A stretch of DNA of 64,000 bases from an uncultured Bacteroidales bacterium. GTDB taxonomy: Bacteria > Bacteroidota > Bacteroidia > Bacteroidales > P3. The DNA lies in assembly GCA_900318275.1 (NCBI GenBank), contig ONJY01000006.1:23927-87926 (forward strand), written 5' to 3'. This document shows positions 8,520 through 16,900 of the stretch, piece by piece; positions within the stretch are counted from its first letter, which is position 1; the number at the start of each line of letters is the position of its first letter. The translations under genes and the position numbers were made by a program. Below the pieces are notes generated by a model. The model was not told the origin of the DNA and did no database searches. It saw nothing but the letters and a program-made list of their open reading frames with translations.

Positions 8520-8669
8520 TCCGACAATAGACAGTTACGACAGATGTTTTTTGAGGGGGTGTCAACTCCCCTATTCTTTACTTATATTATTAATTATTAA
8601 TTAGTTATATAGTATAAAGAGAGGTGTCGGGTATCCATTTTTTAATTGTCGGAACTGTCTATTGTCGGA
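8520..8669. repeat. Large inverted repeat flanking an AT-rich core
   Basis: Left arm 8520-8542 and right arm 8647-8669 are reverse complements over 23 bp with one mismatch (17 bp perfect). The ~104-bp interior is AT-rich with partial dyad symmetry (CTTTA near 8576 against TAAAG near 8619). It contains no TAnnTTTG element on either strand. Confidence 0.85.
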
Positions 8670-8682
8670 TTTTTTGTTTTGT

Positions 8683-8877
8683 TTACTTGTCCAATTTTTT
8701 CATTCTACGAGGCTTGTAGAGCTTACGGTAGGACTTGAGGAAAGAGAGGACGGAGAGGTGCTCGTCGCGCAGCATGCTCACTATGAGGATTTTGCCGAAA
8801 TGATTAGGGAAATGGAACTGTAATATGATGCTTTCGACGCCATCACCGACGACGAAACGGTCCTCCCTGCGCGCCAT
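8683..8877 (-). CDS. Small hypothetical protein, 64 residues
   Basis: Basic and hydrophobic, no signal peptide, ending in a Lys/Arg-rich tail (RRMKKLDK). I do not recognise it. Codon use favours C/G at third positions (TTC, GTC, CTC, AAG, TAC), as in real genes of this window, which is why it is listed. There is a stop just upstream of the ATG in frame, so it is not the tail of a longer visible gene, and no clear promoter is present. It ends 14 bp from the right arm of the inverted repeat. It could be a remnant. Confidence 0.4.
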   Translation of the reverse strand: MARREDRFVVGDGVESIILQFHFPNHFGKILIVSMLRDEHLSVLSFLKSYRKLYKPRRMKKLDK

Positions 8878-8929
8878 AGCACTTCATACATGTAGGGAGT
8901 ATTATCCCAAAAGAGAATAAAACGAGCTG

Positions 8930-9970
8930 CTATCTCACGACGAACCTGAGGGTTTCGTTGCGACCATCACCATCGATACGCAACAGGTAGAGGCCGCTTG
9001 CCAGTTCGGCAACGGGGATGACGCCGGTGGTGGTGCCTGCTGCGACCTGATGCCCCATGACGTTGAAGATGGTGTAATCCACAGCCTCGGAAGGGAGGCC
9101 ACGCAAGAAGAGGCGATCGGTGGCGGGGTTGGGATAGACAGCGAGGGGCTGCGGCCGCGAGGGTTCGCTGACGGCCAAGGGAGGTGTCGTGGGGATGATA
9201 TTCACGATGATGCCCTCGATCTTTGTCCAGCCGTAAGAATAGCCGCCTGCGTCGGGGATTTTGTACCAGCCATCCAACGAGCCGCCCCAGCCGAAGTTGA
9301 GGTGGAACTTGCCGTCGCTCTCGCGGTAGCCGTCGACGACGACATTGTGGCCAGACATCCCATCCTGACTTTCGACGGCCAGATGGGCGGGATAGCCGGC
9401 TTGCAGGTTGGAGACAAGGATGGCATACATGGCCGAATCGGGGATACGGAAGAGCTGGCAGTCGGCAAAGCCGAAGCGCTGATAGGCCGCGAAGGCCTGG
9501 TCGACGGAGTAGGTGCCGGAACCGTAGCTGTCGGAGGCTGAATAGACCTGCTGGCAGGCCACGCCGCAGGCGAAGACGATGGCTGCCTTCAACGTGTTGG
9601 TGAGCTCGGCACCACGCTGGAAGCGTGCATCGGCGGAATCGAGCATCACGTTGAGTTGCGGGAAAGAAGGGAAGCTATAGGTGCTCCAGTCGTCGTCGAT
9701 ATGGAACTGGCGGCCGAAATAATTGCCTGTGTAGTAGTCGTCGCCATCGTCGAAGTGGGTGCCCTGCGTCGTGCGCAGATAGTTGAGGATCTGTCCCATG
9801 GCCACTGCCGGACAGCCGGCATAGCTGTGGTTGTTGTTCTCCAGCGGGTCGGCGGGACAATGCTGGTTGTAGGGCGAGCCCTGCGTCCAATGCGTGGTGA
9901 GGAGCGGCTGTTGTGCCAAGCAAGGCAAGGCACACAACAACAACAATATAGCAACGATTGCTCTGTTCAT
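8930..9970 (-). CDS. Secreted C10-family cysteine peptidase with type IX sorting tail
   Basis: 346 residues. Signal peptide 1-19 (ends CLAQ), then a streptopain (C10) catalytic domain with nucleophile Cys53 in YAGCPAVAMGQILNY and catalytic His in SGHNVVVDGY (near 207), plus LNFGWGG. The C-terminal ~75 residues, starting YPNPATDRLFL and ending LRFVVR, match the T9SS type A sorting domain, so the enzyme is expected to cross the outer membrane by the Por system and be anchored or released. The pro-domain of streptococcal SpeB is missing: the catalytic region starts right after the signal. Promoter at 10003-10010; divergent from the AAA gene. Confidence 0.88.
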   Translation of the reverse strand: MNRAIVAILLLLCALPCLAQQPLLTTHWTQGSPYNQHCPADPLENNNHSYAGCPAVAMGQILNYLRTTQGTHFDDGDDYYTGNYFGRQFHIDDDWSTYSFPSFPQLNVMLDSADARFQRGAELTNTLKAAIVFACGVACQQVYSASDSYGSGTYSVDQAFAAYQRFGFADCQLFRIPDSAMYAILVSNLQAGYPAHLAVESQDGMSGHNVVVDGYRESDGKFHLNFGWGGSLDGWYKIPDAGGYSYGWTKIEGIIVNIIPTTPPLAVSEPSRPQPLAVYPNPATDRLFLRGLPSEAVDYTIFNVMGHQVAAGTTTGVIPVAELASGLYLLRIDGDGRNETLRFVVR

Positions 9971-10002
9971 GGTTTACTGTCGGTATTATTGATTTCGCGG
10001 TG

Positions 10003-10010
10003 CAAAAGTA
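10003..10010 (-). promoter_or_regulatory. -7 element for the C10 peptidase gene
   Basis: TACTTTTG on the minus strand, about 33 bp before the ATG. No good -33 TTTG at the expected spacing. Confidence 0.55.
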
Positions 10011-10141
10011 CACTTTTTTTCAAAATGCACGACTAACATAACAGAAAGATTGCTTGTACAACAAAAAAGTGTAAAAAAAAACGGCGTACATATAATATTT
10101 TTATTAGTAAGCCGTTTATTAGTCATAAATTTATTACAAAT

Positions 10142-11266
10142 ATGGGCTTAAACAATCTGTTTATATTTGGCAAGACAGTAAGTGGAGACGCCTTCACCGA
10201 CAGAGAGAAGGATACAGCCAAACTCATATCGAACTTTCAATATGGGGTAAACACATTTATACTATCACCCCGCCGTTGGGGGAAAACTTCTTTGGTGAAG
10301 AAAGCCAAAGAAACTGCGGAGAACAACCGTTTGAAGATTGTGTATGTGGACGTGCACCTCTGTCGCAGCCGCGAAGAGTTCTGCGAACGTTATGCGTCGG
10401 CAGTCTTAACACAGACCTCCAACAAGATGGAAGAGTGGATGGATAATGCCCGGACATTCTTGAATCGTTTCAGCTTTGGCGTCAACACTGCTGCCGACCC
10501 AATGAGCGAGATAACTCTCAAACTGCAACTCGCCCCACAGGAGCAGTCGATGGAAGACTTGCTGCAGTTGCCAGAAAGAATTGCCAAACGAAAAAAAATC
10601 AACATAGTAGTATGTATTGATGAATTCCAACAGATAGGTTACTTCCCCAACAGTAAACAATTTCAGACAGAATTGCGATCAATATGGCAACATCATGAGA
10701 GGACTTCCTATTGTCTTTTTGGAAGCAAGAAGCATATGTTGGAGACCTTCTTCGACGATAGCAGCAAACCGTTCTACAAATTCGGAGACATAATCTATCT
10801 GCAACGCATCCCGTTGGAACACTGGGTTAAATACATTACAGACAAGTTTCACAGAGAAGGGAAGAAAATCACCCAAAAACAAGCCGCCTGGATTGTCGAC
10901 CAAGTCGATGGAAACTCATCGTACGTACAACAACTATCTTGGTATGTATTCCAACGTACCGACAAAAAGGTTGACGAACACATCCTCTCGGAAGCGGTAA
11001 CCGAACTTATAGAACAATGTGGCGATGTCTTTGAAGCCAAGACAGAGAGCCTTACAGGATACCAAATGAACTTCCTGCGTTGTATTGCCGACGGAATACA
11101 CACAGGGCTATCGTCGGCAAAAAACATCAACAAATACAATTTGGGGTCCTCCTCCAACATAGCCATCATTAAAAAATACCTTTTAGAGAAAGATTTGATT
11201 TCCATCCAACAGAAGGAAGTATGGCTCACCGACCCAGTCATGGGACTTTGGTTGAAACGGCAATGA
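10142..11266 (+). CDS. AAA-family ATP-binding protein (archaeal-ATPase type)
   Basis: 374 residues. Walker A-like SPRRWGKTSL (42-51), Walker B IVVCIDEF (near 155-162) and a sensor-type FGSKK downstream; a C-terminal winged-helix-like region (about 300-374) ends DPVMGLWLKRQ. This matches the widespread STAND-like 'ATP-binding protein' families of Bacteroidetes whose role is unknown. Base composition is clearly more AT-rich than the neighbouring genes and A-ending codons are common, suggesting later acquisition. It is divergent from the C10 peptidase and 24 bp ahead of the next gene. Confidence 0.8.
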   Translation: MGLNNLFIFGKTVSGDAFTDREKDTAKLISNFQYGVNTFILSPRRWGKTSLVKKAKETAENNRLKIVYVDVHLCRSREEFCERYASAVLTQTSNKMEEWMDNARTFLNRFSFGVNTAADPMSEITLKLQLAPQEQSMEDLLQLPERIAKRKKINIVVCIDEFQQIGYFPNSKQFQTELRSIWQHHERTSYCLFGSKKHMLETFFDDSSKPFYKFGDIIYLQRIPLEHWVKYITDKFHREGKKITQKQAAWIVDQVDGNSSYVQQLSWYVFQRTDKKVDEHILSEAVTELIEQCGDVFEAKTESLTGYQMNFLRCIADGIHTGLSSAKNINKYNLGSSSNIAIIKKYLLEKDLISIQQKEVWLTDPVMGLWLKRQ

Positions 11267-11290
11267 GGATGATGAATAGACAGAAATGCT

Positions 11291-11824
11291 ATGACAGACA
11301 GATTTGAAGAAGCGATACACAAGAACCTCAAGCAGTACCTGCTGGGGGTGAAGGCCATCGACGAGCGGCTGCCGGAATGTCCGGATGTGACAGACAAATG
11401 GGAGGCCGTGGGCAGCTCATATATCCCCGACGGCGCGCGCGAATACCGCGACTATCCGGCGGCGAGCCTCGGATGGATGATGTACATAGGCATGGCTGTG
11501 GCCAAGCTGTGGGACGACGAGTGGGAGATATACTCGCAGATAGAGGACCTCTACGTCTATATGCGCGACAAGCGCGGCTACGACAACCTTGACGAATACA
11601 TCAGCGAGGACGTGCTGATGGTGCGCGGCGAGGAGCAGGAGAGGCTTGCCCAGATGGTCGACGAATGTGCCACACGCGTCAACTACGCGCTGATGCGCGA
11701 GCAGATAGAGCCCGGCACCAAGGAGGCCTTCGACGCCTACGTCACCTGCCTGCGGCAGCTCTACCTCTTCGGGATGGCCGTACAGCTGAAGCGCATGGGT
11801 TACCACATGGAGCGTATAAGATGA
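11291..11824 (+). CDS. Conserved-looking hypothetical cytosolic protein
   Basis: 177 residues, acidic, no signal peptide or membrane segment, rich in aromatic residues (SLGWMMYIGMAVAKLWDDEW) and predicted mostly helical. I do not recognise the family. Its stop codon overlaps the start of the esterase gene (ATGA at 11821-11824), so the two are translationally coupled and probably functionally linked. The GC-rich codon use is typical of the chromosome, unlike the AAA gene upstream. Confidence 0.75.
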   Translation: MTDRFEEAIHKNLKQYLLGVKAIDERLPECPDVTDKWEAVGSSYIPDGAREYRDYPAASLGWMMYIGMAVAKLWDDEWEIYSQIEDLYVYMRDKRGYDNLDEYISEDVLMVRGEEQERLAQMVDECATRVNYALMREQIEPGTKEAFDAYVTCLRQLYLFGMAVQLKRMGYHMERIR

Positions 11825-12504
11825 AGCAGACGGAGACCATAGGCGGACGGGAGTGCACATTATACACGACGGAGGGGGCGCAGCTACTGCTGCTGCAACC
11901 CGTCGACGCCCACGACAAAAGCCTGCTGGACAGCGAGGTGGAGACGATAGGCGGCCTCACGGATGTGCCGTTCACCCTCGTGGCCTTCGCCATCAAGGAG
12001 TGGATGAACGAGCTCACCCCCTGGCCGGCGCCACCCACCTTCGGCAGGCAGCCTTTCGGCGACGGAGCTGAGGCAACCCTGGGATATGTGAGGGACGTGC
12101 TGTTGCCATCGTTGACGCAACGCCTGGGAGCGCGACAGGTCGTCATCGGCGGCTACTCGCTGGCCGGCCTCTTCGCCTTGTGGGCGGGATACAACAGCCG
12201 GCTCTTCGACGGCGTCGCCGCAGCATCGCCGTCGGTGTGGTATCCGCGATGGACGGATTATATCGAAGGGCGCGAAATGAAGGGCAAGGCTGTGTACCTA
12301 AGCCTTGGCGACAGGGAGTCGCACACCAAGAACCCCGTGATGGCACATGTAGACGACGCCATCCGCCGCCAGCAAGAGCTGCTTGTGGCACAAGGTGTCG
12401 CCGCCACCCTCGAGTGGAATGCCGGCAACCACTTCGTCGACTCGGAGAAGCGGATGGCGAAAGCCTTCGCCTGGGTAGTGCAGAAGCTCTCGACCGACAG
12501 ATAA
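11821..12504 (+). CDS. Alpha/beta-hydrolase, putative esterase
   Basis: 227 residues. Start chosen at the ATGA overlap with the preceding gene. The nucleophile elbow GYSLAG (Ser near 112) and a late GNHFVDSEK with the probable catalytic His give an alpha/beta-hydrolase of the esterase D/Fes-like type; SPSVWYP and SLGDRESHTKNP are typical of this group (trilactone or carbohydrate esterases). No signal peptide, so cytosolic. Convergent with the lipoprotein gene 13 bp downstream. Substrate unknown. Confidence 0.8.
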   Translation: MKQTETIGGRECTLYTTEGAQLLLLQPVDAHDKSLLDSEVETIGGLTDVPFTLVAFAIKEWMNELTPWPAPPTFGRQPFGDGAEATLGYVRDVLLPSLTQRLGARQVVIGGYSLAGLFALWAGYNSRLFDGVAAASPSVWYPRWTDYIEGREMKGKAVYLSLGDRESHTKNPVMAHVDDAIRRQQELLVAQGVAATLEWNAGNHFVDSEKRMAKAFAWVVQKLSTDR

Positions 12505-12517
12505 GCCGCTATTTTTT

Positions 12518-13033
12518 TTATTCCCTGTAGAACTCCCAGGTGTCGCTGTGGCCATCACGATAGGTGAAGCTCCACTGGAGGCGTTCGGCGGTAAGGGTGT
12601 CGATATGGAAGCGGTACTCGTAGTCGATGCCGCCGCTGTAGGCGCTGATGATCTTCTGCGCCACATCTGTCAGACGGTCGTCACCCATCACCACCTCCAT
12701 GCGGAAGCTCTCCTTGATGCCTGCGAAATGGAGCGTGTCGCCGTCGAGGTGCCAGCGGCTGGGGCTTATGTAGTTGAACACCAAAGTGGCGGTGTCGCCC
12801 TCGGGACGTATGACGGTATACACCTGACGGGCGGAGTCGAGGGCCGTGCTGTCGGCATAGAAGTCCATGGTGCCGCTCTCGCTCACGTCGAAGTGGTTGC
12901 CTCCCATATCATAGCTGAAGGCGTGCCAGTAGGTGTAGTGGCCTTCAATCTGCGGCTCCGGGTGGCGTGTGCCACAGGCGCAGAGCATGAGCAGCAGGGC
13001 TGCCATCAAGCCATAGTGTCTTGTTCTTTTCAT
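12518..13033 (-). CDS. Small lipoprotein of unknown function
   Basis: 171 residues with a lipobox (LCAC, Cys20) after a hydrophobic signal. The mature part has repeated beta-strand-like segments (HYTYWHAFSYDMGG, GTMDFYADSTAL, LQWSFTYRDGHSDTWEFYRE), suggesting a lipocalin-like barrel. It follows the GSCFA gene with one base between stop and start, so it is in the same transcript. Confidence 0.75.
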   Translation of the reverse strand: MKRTRHYGLMAALLLMLCACGTRHPEPQIEGHYTYWHAFSYDMGGNHFDVSESGTMDFYADSTALDSARQVYTVIRPEGDTATLVFNYISPSRWHLDGDTLHFAGIKESFRMEVVMGDDRLTDVAQKIISAYSGGIDYEYRFHIDTLTAERLQWSFTYRDGHSDTWEFYRE

Positions 13034-13034
13034 A

Positions 13035-13892
13035 TCAATGCAGCGGTATATGTTTTTCGCGTTTGTGTTGTTTCGTGTTGTAGTGGGCCTGCTCGCGGAC
13101 GGCAGGCAGCATCGTGGCGCGCTGGAAGCGTTCCCAGACGACGTCGACGGCCAGCGGCGTGGGATGTGTCATCTTCTCGTCGAAGAAACGGTAGTCGCGC
13201 AGCTCGTCGAGCACTATCTCGTATGACGGGAAATAATGGCATCTGGCATTCCCTACCAGCTCGTCTACCGCCAGCAAAAGCGTACTCTTGCTCAGCTGGT
13301 TGCCGTGGGCGCCGTCGGCCAGATGGCGTATGGGCGAGACGGTGAAGAGCACGTTGAGCTTCGGGTAGTAGGCCGCCAGCTCTTGCAGCAGCGGCTGCCA
13401 GAGGGTCACAATCTCCTCCACCGTCATACGCCGTCTGACGAACATCTGCGGCGGCAGCTTGTGACAGTTGGCGACAATCCCACCTTCCCGCTCAAAAACC
13501 CACGCCGTGCCGAAGGTGACCATCAGCAGCGACGCCTCCTTGAGGGCCTCGTGGGCCTGGTGCAGGCGGTCGTTGCAGGCGGCGAGGGTCTCCTCGGCCG
13601 TGGTGCGCGAGAAGCTGCCGTGATGGTGCCACGAATGCCACAATCCCTCATGCTCCACGAGGTCTTCCATACCTATGGGGCGGTCCTCCATGAGGCGGCG
13701 CACCGCAGCGGCTATGGAGGCGGGATTGTAGAGCGCCCCGAAGGGGTTCTGCTCCACGTGGAAGTCGGCCTCCTGCAGCCGATCCCCTATCTCGTCGGCG
13801 AAGCAGGAGCCGAGGCTCACTATGCCTGTGGAGTAGTCGACGCTGAAGGGCATCTGCGGCACTATGACGGGGGTTGTCAGGTTGGGCATCAT
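13035..13892 (-). CDS. GSCFA domain protein
   Basis: 285 residues. Begins with the family-defining SLGSCFA (GSCFA at 28-32), followed by NPFGALYNP and SPIRH(L)ADG, matching the GSCFA domain (PF08885), an SGNH-like hydrolase fold often thought to act on acylated carbohydrate or in cell-envelope modification. Gly-Ser at 28-29 would be the catalytic block; SPIRH may supply an oxyanion or His function. No signal peptide. Upstream of the start sits a heptamer tract (13895-13935). Confidence 0.88.
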   Translation of the reverse strand: MMPNLTTPVIVPQMPFSVDYSTGIVSLGSCFADEIGDRLQEADFHVEQNPFGALYNPASIAAAVRRLMEDRPIGMEDLVEHEGLWHSWHHHGSFSRTTAEETLAACNDRLHQAHEALKEASLLMVTFGTAWVFEREGGIVANCHKLPPQMFVRRRMTVEEIVTLWQPLLQELAAYYPKLNVLFTVSPIRHLADGAHGNQLSKSTLLLAVDELVGNARCHYFPSYEIVLDELRDYRFFDEKMTHPTPLAVDVVWERFQRATMLPAVREQAHYNTKQHKREKHIPLH

Positions 13893-13894
13893 GG

Positions 13895-13935
13895 GAGTTA
13901 TGAGTTATGAGTTATGAATTATGAGTTATGAGTTG
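13895..13935. repeat. GAGTTAT heptamer tract
   Basis: Six successive GAGTTAT-like words (one GAATTAT) between dnaE and the GSCFA gene start. Confidence 0.85.
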
Positions 13936-13940
13936 TGTGG

Positions 13941-16900
13941 TTAGTTTTTCAATATGGGTTTTATGTCGTAGACGCCGTGAATCTGCTCCAGGTCGGGGAT
14001 GGCGTCGCGCACGTTGACACGCAGGTCGGTGGCACCCATGGTGAGGCTCAGCTTCTGCGCCGGGTCGATGACCTGCGCCTGCAGCGGTACGCTGCCTTTG
14101 TGCTTCTTGCCTATCTTCTCGATGGACTTGCAGAAGGCTTCGTCGATATTGTTGATGTCAATCTTGAAGCACAGGCGCGACGAGTACTTGTCGAGCACGC
14201 CGGCCAGGTTCATCATCGCCAGCACCTTCATGGAGACATAGTTGCGCTCGTTGCCCGACTTGTCGACGTAGTGGCGCGACGTCACCTTGCCGCGACAGAA
14301 GACGAAGGTGTCGTTGGTGAAGAAGCCCTTGAAGTCCGAGTATTCGTCGCCGTAGAGCTTCATCTCGTAGCTGCCGCTGTAGTCGTCTATCGTCATGCTG
14401 CCGAAGGGCACGCCCTTGCCGCTGACCATCTCCTTGGCCCCCGACACCATACCGCCGAAGCGCACCTCGCGTCCCACCAGGGCGTCGAGGTTGCCCATCT
14501 GCTCACAGGTGACGTTGGCCATCATCTGCATCTCGTACTTGTAGTCGTCGAGCGGGTGGCCGCTGAGGTAGGTGCTGATGACCTCCTTCTCGTGGCGGCA
14601 GCGCTCGATGTTGCTCCACGGCTCGACTGTGGGCACCGGCGGATGCTCCTCTTCGGCCAGCTCCTCGCTCATGCTGAAGATGCTCATCTGGTTGCTCAAC
14701 GCACCGTCCTGGCGGCGTATGGCCCATCGCACCAGCATGTCGAGGTACGTGGGCGTGGTCTCCAGCTGGTTCTCCTTGTAGAAATACTGTGCGCGGTGCA
14801 TCTCCCCCACCCCGTCGAAGGCGCCGGCCTTGACGAGCACCTCGAGGTTCTTTTTGTTCACCGAGTGCATGTCTACACGCTTCAGGAAGTCGAAGATGTC
14901 CTTGTAGGGACCGTTCTTCTCGCGTTCGGCGATGATCACCGCCGACGCCGCCTCGCCCATGCCGCTGATGGCCTGCATGCCGAAGCGTATCTTGCCGTCC
15001 TTGTCGACGCTGAAGTCCATGTCCGAGTCGTTGACACTCGGCGCCGCCACCTCGACACCCTGCTTCTTGCAGTCGTCCATGAGCTCGCGCACACGGCTGA
15101 TGTCGGCCTGCGCCGAAGTCATCACGGCGGCCATATATTCCGCCGGGTAGTGCGCCTTGAGGTAGGCCGTCTGGTAGGCCACCCACGAGTAGCAGGCGGC
15201 GTGGCTTTTGTTGAAGGCGTAGGAGGCGAACTTCTTCCACTCCTCCCATATCTTCGAGAGCACCTCCTTGGGGTGACCGTTCTTCTCGCCACCCTCGTAG
15301 AAGAGCACCTCCAGCTCGTTCATCTTGTCTATCTGCTTCTTGCCCATAGCCTTGCGCAGCGTGTCGCTCTGGCCGCGCGTGAAGCCCGCCAGCAGGCGGC
15401 TCAGGAGCATGACCTGCTCCTGGTAGACGGTGATGCCGTAGGTGTCCTTGAGGTATTTCTCCATCACCGGTATGTCGTAGGTGATGGGCTTGCGGCCCTG
15501 CTTGCGGTCGATGAACTCCGGTATGTTGTCCATGGGACCCGGACGGTAGAGGGCGTTCATGGCTATAAGGTCGTCGATGACGTGGGGCTGCAGCTCGCGC
15601 AGGTACTTCTGCATGCCGGCACTTTCAAACTGGAACACACCCACGGTGTTGCCTTCGCAGAAAAGCTTGTAGGTGAGCTCGTCGTCGAGGGGCAGGTGGT
15701 CGACATCCACGTCCACACCGAGGCGTTTCTTCACCATGCGCACGCAGTTCTTGATGATGGTGAGGTTCTTGAGCCCCAGGAAGTCCATCTTGATGAGACC
15801 CACATTCTCAACCACATGGCCGTCATACTGCGTCACCTGCACATACTCGTCGCTCTCCTTGTCGTAGACGACGCACACCGGCGCCACGTCGGTGATGTCC
15901 TGCGCGCCGATGATGACGCCACAGGCGTGGATGCCTATCTGGCGGTTGGTGTCCTCCAGCTCCTCGGCGTAGGTGAGCATCTGCTTCAGCTTCTCGTCGT
16001 CGCCCTGCATGATGGCCTTCAGCTCGGGCACATACTTGTAGCAGTTCTTGAGGTTCACCTTCGGGGCCTTGCCATTCTCGTCCTTGATGTTGTCGGGGAA
16101 TCCGCGGTCGGGGATGTAGCCCTTGATCTGGTTGACGGTGCCCAGAGGTATCTTCTCCACGCGTCCCACGTCGGCTATCGAGCTCTTGGTGGCCATAGTG
16201 CCGTAGGTGATGATGTGCGCCACGCGCTCCTTGCCGTACTTGTGCGTCACCCATTCGAGCACCTTGCCGCGCCCGGCATCGTCGAAGTCCACGTCGATAT
16301 CGGGCAGCGAGATACGGTCGGGGTTGAGGAAACGCTCGAACAGCAGGTCGTAGCGCAGCGGGTCGAGGTCGGTGATCCACAGGCAGTAGGCCACCACGCT
16401 GCCTGCCGCGCTCCCGCGGCCGGGGCCCACGCTGACGCCCAGCTCCTCGCGCGCCGCGCGTATGTAGTCGCTCACGATGAGGAAGTAGCCCGGGAAACCC
16501 ATGGTCTTGATGGTGTGCAGCTCGAAGATGATGCGCTCGCGCACATCGTCGCTCAACGCCTCTTTGATGTCGGCATCTGTCCACTGGCCACCCTCCACGT
16601 TCCACTCAGCGCCCAGATAGCGCTTCCGCGCGCCGTCCCACACCAGATGCTCCAGGTAGTCGGCCTCGAACTTGATGCGGCGCAGCTTCTTGTATCCGCC
16701 CAGCTTCTTGATCTTCTTCTCGGCGGCTTCCTGGCTCATCACCACCTCGTGCTTCTCGTTCTGCGTGAACTCGTCGAAGAGCTGCTCGTCGGTGAACCTC
16801 GCCGCCCACTCATCCTCGCTGCCGAAGCTCTCGGGTATGGGGAACACAGGCATCAGGGGGTCGCTGTCGATGCTGTACACCTCCACCTTGTCGGCCACTT

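Larger units (their letters stand above)
7694..8682. other. Gene-poor spacer of about 1 kb with repeat arrays
   Basis: I find no convincing gene between 7694 and 8682. It holds an 18-bp tandem array (7764-7827), an 11-bp periodic array (8117-8193), CAATTCT-type word tracts (7701-7730 and 8203-8235) and the left and right arms of a large inverted repeat (8520-8669). The only longish frames are repeat-driven (repeating PIHPIK) or Pro-rich with atypical codons. Confidence 0.7.

Noticed and set aside
8278-8565. 95-codon minus-strand frame
   Set aside because: Codon use is unlike the genome's genes, composition is Pro/Lys/Thr-biased, and it starts inside the inverted-repeat arm.
10081-10115. Hairpin before the AAA gene as a regulatory element
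   Set aside because: Only five paired bases with a 25-nt loop; too weak to support.
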